Source of the DNA: Cyanobacteria bacterium UBA11153
GTDB taxonomy: Bacteria; Cyanobacteriota; Cyanobacteriia; Cyanobacteriales; Coleofasciculaceae
DNA length: 5,839 nt
Direction: 5' to 3'
NCBI GenBank assembly: GCA_003511885.1
Contig: DOIX01000146.1
Span: forward strand, 5,152-10,990
Positions 1-4,286 of this stretch are shown in pieces (within the stretch, counting starts at the first letter, position 1; each line of letters begins with the position of its first letter). The translations under genes were made by a program, and so were the position numbers. The notes under the pieces were generated by a model. That model was not told where the DNA came from and searched no databases. It saw only the letters and a program-made list of their open reading frames with translations.

Positions 1-90
1 ACCAAAAAACCCACACCCCATCCTCACAAAAAGACTTTTTCAGCAAACCCTAATTACAGGGAGGAAAAAAAACAAGCAACAAGCAATAAA

Positions 91-399
91 CTATAGATTT
101 CGCTGAAATTCTTCGAGCAAATCCATCAGATTCACCTCACATTGCCTGGGTAGTAAATCGACGAGAGGAAGTTCCCGTTTACCACCACCCAGTTTGACGG
201 GGATGCTTTGGAGAATTTCCACTACTTCATCTTGATTAATGTTTCCCTCTGTGACGAGGGGAAAGAGGCGTTGTGCCAAGATTGAGTGCAAATGAGCTTC
301 TCTTAAGTAAAGATGCCATTTGGCGACATCAATGTATATATTTTCACCAATTTCAGCAGCGAGGGCTTCGATTGCTTCAGTAGTGTTTCGGTTAGCCAT
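91..399 (-). CDS. DUF3181-type conserved cyanobacterial protein, function unknown
   Basis: A 102-residue soluble protein that I recognise as resembling the DUF3181 family, small proteins found in cyanobacteria with no established function. The N-terminal part (residues 5-50) has the features I associate with the family: TTEAIEALAAEIG, then YIDVAKWHLYL (22-32) and a His-rich AHLH (35-38). The middle looks helical and acidic. The C-terminal part has a Gly-Gly-Gly turn (71-73) before a leucine-rich end. There is no signal peptide or membrane segment. I chose the ATG at 399 because an AGGGA stretch lies just upstream and the family-like sequence begins there; the frame is open for ten more codons to a TTG at 429, but those residues do not look conserved. 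It lies 66 bases downstream of the two-membrane-span gene on the same strand, so co-transcription is likely. Family assignment is from memory of the pattern; function is unknown. Confidence 0.85.
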   Translation of the reverse strand: MANRNTTEAIEALAAEIGENIYIDVAKWHLYLREAHLHSILAQRLFPLVTEGNINQDEVVEILQSIPVKLGGGKRELPLVDLLPRQCEVNLMDLLEEFQRNL

Positions 400-465
400 A
401 GGAATTCCCTGTTTCACATTGAATCGCAATGCGGTGTTTTAGAACTTAGTTCCCCCTGAAAGGGA

Positions 466-729
466 CTACTTCGGAGGCTCTTGGGTTGTCAAGGGGGCAT
501 AATCCGCGATCGCAAAAATGTAGACGGCGTGTGCAACTAAAATTAACAGCCAGACTCCTGTCACCCAGTATACCCAAGACCATTCAGCATAAAATAGGTT
601 GCGAAAGAACCAAAATCCAGAATTACAAGCAGCAAAAATCCCCACATGTACGGCGAAATTCATTCTATCGTCTAGGCGACGGTAGTCTGGATCCCGTCTG
701 TCGGGTTTACGAGGCCAACGTGGAGGCAT
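466..729 (-). CDS. Small 2TM-domain membrane protein
   Basis: An 87-residue protein with a basic, proline- and arginine-rich N-terminus (residues 1-22) followed by two hydrophobic segments, about 23-43 and 52-76, and a short polar tail. The arrangement of an Arg just before helix 1, a His within it (H28), an Asn in mid-helix (N36), aromatic residues around the turn (W50, W52, W55) and a His late in helix 2 (H67) fits the bacterial '2TM domain' family of small inner-membrane proteins of unknown role. The positive-inside rule places the N-terminus in the cytoplasm, so both ends should be cytoplasmic. The start is the ATG at 729; a good Shine-Dalgarno sequence is lacking, which is common in cyanobacteria. 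The gene is probably first in a two-gene unit with the DUF3181-type gene. The plus-strand reading frame through the same stretch looks like a shadow. Confidence 0.8.
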   Translation of the reverse strand: MPPRWPRKPDRRDPDYRRLDDRMNFAVHVGIFAACNSGFWFFRNLFYAEWSWVYWVTGVWLLILVAHAVYIFAIADYAPLTTQEPPK

Positions 730-767
730 ATCTGTTCTTAGATCTTAGTATTGTCGGAAAATAGCCT

Positions 768-793
768 AAAAACCCCGTGACTTTTGTCTGGGG
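768..793 (-). terminator. Candidate intrinsic terminator or leader hairpin
   Basis: Read on the minus strand, CCCC-A-GAC-AAAA-GTC-AC-GGGG is followed at once by TTTTT. The stem is four G-C pairs plus three pairs with a small asymmetric internal loop. It lies about 80 bases past the stop of the small Cys-rich gene and about 40 bases before the 2TM gene. It could end the upstream transcript, or act in the leader of the 2TM/DUF3181 unit. The interrupted stem keeps confidence moderate. Confidence 0.45.
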
Positions 794-839
794 ATGAAAG
801 GCATACAACTATGATAAGCTAAGGCGCAGCTAAATTGAA

Positions 840-860
840 TATTTACTCTTGCCTCTTACC
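840..860 (-). repeat. Short heptamer repeat block, three units
   Basis: Read on the minus strand, this stretch divides into GGTAAGA, GGCAAGA and GTAAATA, the same seven-base type as the larger array at 4078-4154. It lies just downstream of the small Cys-rich gene. The third unit is weakly matched, so two units are firm. Confidence 0.5.
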
Positions 861-873
861 TCTTTATCAATGG

Positions 874-1089
874 CTAAAATGTACACTTTATACAATACCA
901 ATTATTGCTTTCATCTTTACAGTAGTAGCACCCATTCCACCAGATGCACGCATCATAATCATCAAGAAAACGCTGAGAATTTAGTAAATTAGCTACTTCA
1001 TCTTTCCTATTTGCTGAAGGGTTCTTTGCTTCTAAATCTAGTGTCTTTTGTAACTCATCAGAAACCCGTTCTAGTTGATTATTTTTCAT
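874..1089 (-). CDS. Small cysteine-rich protein of unknown function
   Basis: With an ATG start at 1089 the product is 71 residues; TTG at 1098 and GTG at 1092 are alternative starts giving 74 or 72. I do not recognise the family. The first 45 residues are charged and helix-like (KNNQLERVSDELQKTL, LEAKNPSANRKDEV). The last 25 are rich in Cys, Trp and Tyr: a lone Cys, then WWNG-CYYC, eight residues, and CIKC before the final Thr-Phe. Two CxxC pairs eight residues apart could bind one zinc ion as a zinc ribbon or knuckle. A charged leader with a Cys-rich tail also resembles a peptide precursor, but no maturation or export gene is nearby. The frame stays open upstream of the TTG as far as a stop near 1161, with protein-like content, so the true N-terminus may be longer or frameshifted. 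No convincing Shine-Dalgarno sequence is seen. A TATAAA at 1158-1163 is a possible -10 element without a clear -35. Confidence 0.5.
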   Translation of the reverse strand: MKNNQLERVSDELQKTLDLEAKNPSANRKDEVANLLNSQRFLDDYDACIWWNGCYYCKDESNNWYCIKCTF

Positions 1090-1192
1090 CACTATCAAAC
1101 CATCTTCGATTGCTTTGCTTATTCTGGAGTCTCTAACATATAGGCCAAAAACCCCATTTTATAATTGATAATTTTTACTCTAGCAGAGTTTG

Positions 1193-1200
1193 GCGATCGC
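1193..1200. repeat. HIP1 octamer palindrome (one of six in the window)
   Basis: GCGATCGC is the highly iterated palindrome of many cyanobacterial genomes. Other exact copies start at 506 (2TM gene), 1787, 2576 and 3258 (clpC) and 5338 (kinase gene). About one per kilobase is far more than chance and supports the cyanobacterial origin. This is the only copy outside a gene. Confidence 0.9.
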
Positions 1201-1241
1201 GAGTCCAAAACGCAATGTTTCTTTGTAATTGGATCCAGAGC

Positions 1242-1257
1242 AACCGCCAGGGCGGTT
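1242..1257. repeat. GC-rich perfect inverted repeat
   Basis: AACCGCC and GGCGGTT are separated by AG, forming a compact 7-base-pair inverted repeat. Neither strand has a T-run directly after it, so it is not a standard terminator. It lies between the small Cys-rich gene and the clpC terminator, and may be a small dispersed repeat or a transcript-end structure. Confidence 0.5.
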
Positions 1258-1297
1258 AAGACATTCTCAATTCCTCAAACCCTTAATTTTACAGCTT

Positions 1298-1325
1298 TCT
1301 TCCCCAGCTCCTAGCCCCTAGTCCC
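1298..1325 (-). repeat. Degenerate heptamer tandem repeat downstream of clpC
   Basis: On the minus strand the stretch divides exactly into GGGACTA, GGGGCTA, GGAGCTG and GGGAAGA. This period-seven purine-rich pattern is a known style of short tandem repeat in filamentous cyanobacterial spacers. It begins just beyond the clpC terminator hairpin. Confidence 0.6.
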
Positions 1326-1337
1326 TCGCTGTAACAT

Positions 1338-1369
1338 AAAGAAACCCGACTTCTCTAAGAAGTCGGGTT
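1338..1369 (-). terminator. Strong intrinsic terminator of clpC
   Basis: A perfect 12-base-pair stem (arms 1343-1354 and 1358-1369) with a 3-base loop. On the minus strand it reads AACCCGACTTCT, TAG, AGAAGTCGGGTT and then a T-rich tract TCTTTA. It starts 24 bases after the clpC stop codon. Because the stem is nearly symmetrical it would also form on the other strand, but no plus-strand gene ends here. Hairpins of this AACCCGACTTCT style recur widely in cyanobacteria, so it may also be a copy of a dispersed element. Confidence 0.85.
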
Positions 1370-1393
1370 CCTCAATCCATAATTACCCTCTAT

Positions 1394-3925
1394 TCAACCC
1401 ACAGTTTCAAGGAATAATTCCCGATCTAAACTGGATAAAACAGTTACCTCACCGTCATTATTAACATCAATAATTGCGGTATCACCTTCATTAACCTTAC
1501 CTACTAACATCGCTTCCGCCAATTTATCTTCCACCAGACGCATAATTGCTCTTCGTAAAGGTCTTGCGCCATAATTAGGATCGTAACCTTCGGCAATTAG
1601 ACGTTCTTTAAAGCGTTCCGTCACCTCTAAAGTTATACCTTGTTCCAGTAAGCGAATTGAAACTTCTTGCAAAAGAAGATCGGCAATTTGTTTAATTTCC
1701 TCTTTGACAAGTTGCCGGAAAACGATAATATCATCAAGGCGATTGAGAAACTCTGGGCGGAAAGATTGCTTCAATTCTTCATTAACGCGATCGCGGATAT
1801 ATTTGTAGCGAGATTCAGCCATATTTTCCTCTGACTGAAACCCGAAGCCACTGCCACCTTTCTCGATCGCTTTAGAACCGATATTTGAGGTCATAATAAT
1901 CAGGGTATTTTTAAAGTCTACCACCCGACCTTTAGCATCAGTCAAACGCCCATCATCTAACAGTTGCAATAGGATATTAAAAACATCTGGGTGAGCCTTT
2001 TCAATTTCATCAAACAATACCACACTGTATGGTTTGCGGCGAACTGCTTCAGTTAATTGACCTCCTTCATCATACCCAACAAATCCGGGAGGAGAACCAA
2101 TTAATTTGGATACAGTATGCGGTTCCATAAACTCCGACATATCCAACCGAATCATCGCATCTTCTGCACCAAACATATAAGCTGCCAAAGCCTTAGTTAA
2201 TTCAGTTTTACCGACACCAGTTGGCCCAGAGAAGATCAAGCTAGCAATTGGTCGATTGGGATTTTTCAAGCCAACTCTCGCCCGTCGAATTGCCTGAGAA
2301 ACAGCCGTAACAGCTTCATTTTGACCGATAATTCGCTGATGCAAAGTTTCTTCAATATGGAGAAGCATAGCTGACTCTGATTCAGTTAGTTTATTAACAG
2401 GTATCCCCATCCAAGATGAGACAATTTGAGCAATATCTTCCTCATCTACAATAGGGAGATTGGCATAAGAAGTAGGCAGAGAAGAAAACATTCTTCCTTG
2501 TCTTCCTTGTCCCCCTTCTCCCCTTACTTCTGAGGTGGGAGTGATGCTTCGAAGTCGGGCTTCTAATTGTAATTCGCGATCGCGTAATTTGGCAGCTTGC
2601 TCAAAATCTTGCACTCGCACGGCATCTTCTTTTTCTTTGGTTGCCTGACGCAATTCCTTTTTCAATTCTTTCGTACCGGGCGATATTTGAGAATACATCA
2701 AATGGACGCGACTTCCCGCTTCATCAATTAGATCGATGGCCTTATCAGGTAAAAAGCGATCGGAAATATAACGATCCGATAGTTTAGCAGCCGCTTCGAT
2801 AGCAAGATCCGAGATTTGTACCTTATGATATTGCTCATAAGTATCCCGCAAACCGTAGAGAATAGAAATAGTTTCATCAACTGAAGGTTCCCCAACCATC
2901 ACAGGTTGGAAACGACGTTCCAATGCGGCATCCCCTTCAATATGTTTGCGATATTCATCCAAAGTTGTCGCACCCAAACACTGTAATTCTCCCCGTGCCA
3001 GGGCAGGTTTCAGCATATTAGCAGCATCCATTGTCCCTTGGGTTGCCCCTGCACCAATCAAAGTATGAACTTCATCAATTACTAAAATAATATTGCCAGA
3101 CTGACGAACTTCCTCCATAATTTGCTTGAGGCGTTCTTCAAACTCACCTCGGAAACGAGTACCTGCCAGTAAAGCTCCCATATCTAAATTAATCACCTGC
3201 TTATCTACTAAAATATCAGGGATATTTTGATCGACAATCCGTTGAGCCAAACCTTCTGCGATCGCAGTTTTGCCAACCCCAGGCTCTCCAATTAACAGAG
3301 GATTATTTTTCGTGCGACGACCTAAAATTTGCACCACCCGTTCAATTTCTTTCACTCTCCCTACAACTGGATCTAATTTACCTTCAGCAGCTAGCCGAGT
3401 TAAATTTGTACCAAATTGCTCTAAAGTTGCCGTGCTTGAATTTCCTCCCATGAGAGGATCTCCTACTCCCCGACTTGTCGTTGTCGCCACAACTTCTCCG
3501 ATAGACTGAATTACCTTAGTGCGGGTACTGTCGGGATCGACTCCGAGGTGTTGCAGTACTTTACCTGCTACGCTGTCTTGATCTTGGAGGATAGCTAAGA
3601 ATAAATGTTCTGGGCCAATATAATTGTTTGCGAGTTGACGCGCTTCTTGGAAGGCTGTCTCGAAGAGGCGCTTGGCTTTCGGAGTGAAGGGAATTTCTAC
3701 TGGCACTACACCCGAACCCCTACCGATAATTTGGGCAACTAATTTCCGCGTAGTTTCCAAAGTTACACCCAACTCTTTGAGAAGAATAGCAGCTATACTA
3801 GTGCCTTCGCTAATCAACCCTAATAAAATCTGCTCGGTTCCCACCAGGTTGTGTCCCAGGCGGCGTGCTTCTTCCTGAGCCAACATAATGGCTTTGATCC
3901 CTCTGTCTGTAAAATGTTCAAACAT
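1394..3925 (-). CDS. clpC: ClpC, Hsp100 ATP-dependent unfoldase of the Clp protease (divergent copy)
   Basis: An 843-residue Hsp100 protein that unfolds substrates and threads them into the ClpP/ClpR chamber in the cytoplasm, with the usual full-length layout. Two N-terminal Clp repeats span about 1-145. AAA+ ring 1 has Walker A GEPGVGKT (213-220), Walker B ILVIDE (280-285) and arginine fingers in ERRF (336-339). The short ClpC-type middle domain (about 410-460) carries a UVR-like motif, [13 protein letters not shown]. Ring 2 has Walker A GPTGVGKT (567-574), Walker B VVLFDE (635-640), the arginine finger in FLNRLD and sensor 2 GARPLRR (786-792). SGFGFQ at 692-697 fits the expected place of the ClpP-docking loop. 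All ATPase residues appear intact. Oddities: the pore motifs are RFRG (257-260) and GFVG (614-617) rather than KYRG and GYVG; residues 464-490 form an unusually long Gly/Arg-rich linker; and many N-domain positions differ from the canonical cyanobacterial ClpC. The ATG at 3925 has a GGAAAGGA ribosome site. A terminator follows, so it is probably monocistronic. Confidence 0.97.
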   Translation of the reverse strand: MFEHFTDRGIKAIMLAQEEARRLGHNLVGTEQILLGLISEGTSIAAILLKELGVTLETTRKLVAQIIGRGSGVVPVEIPFTPKAKRLFETAFQEARQLANNYIGPEHLFLAILQDQDSVAGKVLQHLGVDPDSTRTKVIQSIGEVVATTTSRGVGDPLMGGNSSTATLEQFGTNLTRLAAEGKLDPVVGRVKEIERVVQILGRRTKNNPLLIGEPGVGKTAIAEGLAQRIVDQNIPDILVDKQVINLDMGALLAGTRFRGEFEERLKQIMEEVRQSGNIILVIDEVHTLIGAGATQGTMDAANMLKPALARGELQCLGATTLDEYRKHIEGDAALERRFQPVMVGEPSVDETISILYGLRDTYEQYHKVQISDLAIEAAAKLSDRYISDRFLPDKAIDLIDEAGSRVHLMYSQISPGTKELKKELRQATKEKEDAVRVQDFEQAAKLRDRELQLEARLRSITPTSEVRGEGGQGRQGRMFSSLPTSYANLPIVDEEDIAQIVSSWMGIPVNKLTESESAMLLHIEETLHQRIIGQNEAVTAVSQAIRRARVGLKNPNRPIASLIFSGPTGVGKTELTKALAAYMFGAEDAMIRLDMSEFMEPHTVSKLIGSPPGFVGYDEGGQLTEAVRRKPYSVVLFDEIEKAHPDVFNILLQLLDDGRLTDAKGRVVDFKNTLIIMTSNIGSKAIEKGGSGFGFQSEENMAESRYKYIRDRVNEELKQSFRPEFLNRLDDIIVFRQLVKEEIKQIADLLLQEVSIRLLEQGITLEVTERFKERLIAEGYDPNYGARPLRRAIMRLVEDKLAEAMLVGKVNEGDTAIIDVNNDGEVTVLSSLDRELFLETVG
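2486..2524 (-). repeat. Simple-repeat DNA encoding a Gly/Arg linker inside clpC
   Basis: Within clpC, the nine-base unit TTCCTTGTC (plus strand) is directly repeated at 2494-2502 and 2503-2511 and runs into a pyrimidine-only stretch to 2524. In the protein it encodes residues 468-480, including QGRQGR. Because nine is a multiple of three, gain or loss of units keeps the frame. It sits between the middle domain and AAA+ ring 2. Confidence 0.75.
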
Positions 3926-3934
3926 AATTTGCGA

Positions 3935-3942
3935 TCCTTTCC
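3935..3942 (-). promoter_or_regulatory. Ribosome binding site of clpC
   Basis: On the minus strand GGAAAGGA ends nine bases before the ATG at 3925. This is the best Shine-Dalgarno match in the window and settles the clpC start. Confidence 0.75.
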
Positions 3943-4001
3943 GAGCAGTTTAAGCGGGACGGGCGACTGTGTAAACTTTTATGTATCTTACTTTAACAAT
4001 C

Positions 4002-4041
4002 TACCGTTCTATGGTTTGTTTCATCAGTGGGTAGAACCGTA
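4002..4041. repeat. Imperfect inverted repeat upstream of clpC
   Basis: TACCGTTCTA (4002-4011) and TAGAACCGTA (4032-4041) are inverted with nine of ten positions matching and a 20-base gap. The half-sites lie about 77-116 bases before the clpC start. The centre-to-centre distance of 30 bases is about three helical turns, so binding of a dimer or tetramer on one DNA face is possible. No known operator is recognised. Confidence 0.4.
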
Positions 4042-4077
4042 ATCCTTAGGGGTAGTTGCCGTCTAGCTGGAAACTGA

Positions 4078-4154
4078 GGTAAGAGCTAGGAGGTGAGAGG
4101 TAAGAGGTAAGGAGTAAGAGGTGAGGGGTAAGAAGTGACAGGTGAGGAGTAAAA
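4078..4154 (+). repeat. Degenerate heptamer tandem array, 11 units
   Basis: The stretch divides exactly into eleven seven-base units with consensus close to RGTRAGR: GGTAAGA, GCTAGGA, GGTGAGA, GGTAAGA, GGTAAGG, AGTAAGA, GGTGAGG, GGTAAGA, AGTGACA, GGTGAGG and AGTAAAA. Such period-seven purine-rich arrays are typical of filamentous cyanobacterial spacers. All three frames are poor coding material. Confidence 0.85.
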
Positions 4155-4183
4155 GCAAATCAACCAACCGCTAGCCTTTTTCC

Positions 4184-4211
4184 TCTAACCTATTACGGCT
4201 TACTGCTCACC
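4184..4211 (-). repeat. Inverted heptamer block, four units, opposite to the main array
   Basis: On the minus strand it reads GGTGAGC, AGTAAGC, CGTAATA and GGTTAGA, the same family as 4078-4154 but inverted. The segment 4200-4211 can pair with 4141-4152 (11 of 12 positions), giving a long stem with a loop of 47 bases. Confidence 0.6.
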
Positions 4212-4214
4212 TTT

Positions 4215-4244
4215 TAGACAATAACAGGGAACGATCGATAGGAT
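4215..4244 (+). promoter_or_regulatory. Candidate promoter of the sensor kinase gene
   Basis: TAGACA (4215-4220) and TAGGAT (4239-4244) are 18 bases apart, matching the sigma-70 consensus at five and four of six positions. The -10 overlaps the perfect inverted repeat at 4233-4249. The predicted leader would be about 35 bases. This is a weak, sequence-only call. Confidence 0.3.
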
Positions 4245-4249
4245 CGATC
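4233..4249. repeat. Perfect inverted repeat at the kinase promoter
   Basis: GATCGAT and ATCGATC flank AGG, a perfect 7-3-7 dyad that overlaps the possible -10 element, about 38 bases before the kinase start. It could be an operator or a small RNA hairpin. The lack of a T-run argues against a terminator. Confidence 0.45.
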
Positions 4250-4286
4250 TCCATTTCCGGAAGGCGCAACACAATCCCAAGCCACC

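Larger units (their letters stand above)
3926..4286. other. Divergent intergenic region between clpC and the sensor kinase gene
   Basis: This 361-base spacer has no convincing open reading frame. From left to right it holds the clpC ribosome site, an AT-rich stretch (about 3970-4000) that should contain the clpC promoter, an imperfect inverted repeat (4002-4041), a heptamer tandem array (4078-4154), an opposite-strand heptamer block (4184-4211), a possible kinase promoter (4215-4244) and a perfect inverted repeat (4233-4249). I could not find a convincing -35/-10 pair for clpC. The short plus-strand frame at 3851-4042 overlaps the clpC start and looks like a shadow. Confidence 0.8.

Noticed and set aside
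1..90. End of another gene on the plus strand, or a terminator for the DUF3181-type gene
   Set aside because: One plus frame is open to 90 but is A-rich with no protein-like pattern. The hairpins CCCT/AGGG (48-61) and AAAAAG/CTTTTT (28-40) are too weak to call. A short direct repeat AACAAGC lies near 70-83.
400..429. Longer DUF3181-type protein starting at TTG 429
   Set aside because: The ATG at 399 has a better ribosome site and begins where the family-like sequence begins.
486..764. Plus-strand open frame of 92 codons
   Set aside because: It is antisense to the 2TM gene, has basic, uncharacteristic composition and no recognisable domain.
1242..1257. Intrinsic terminator
   Set aside because: The stem is perfect but neither strand has a T-run after it.
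3270..4042. Three plus-strand open frames over the clpC 5' part
   Set aside because: They are antisense to strongly conserved ClpC sequence and look like shadows; the last merely extends into the spacer.
4078..4154. CRISPR array
   Set aside because: The units are seven bases, contiguous and degenerate, with no spacers between longer repeats and no cas genes.
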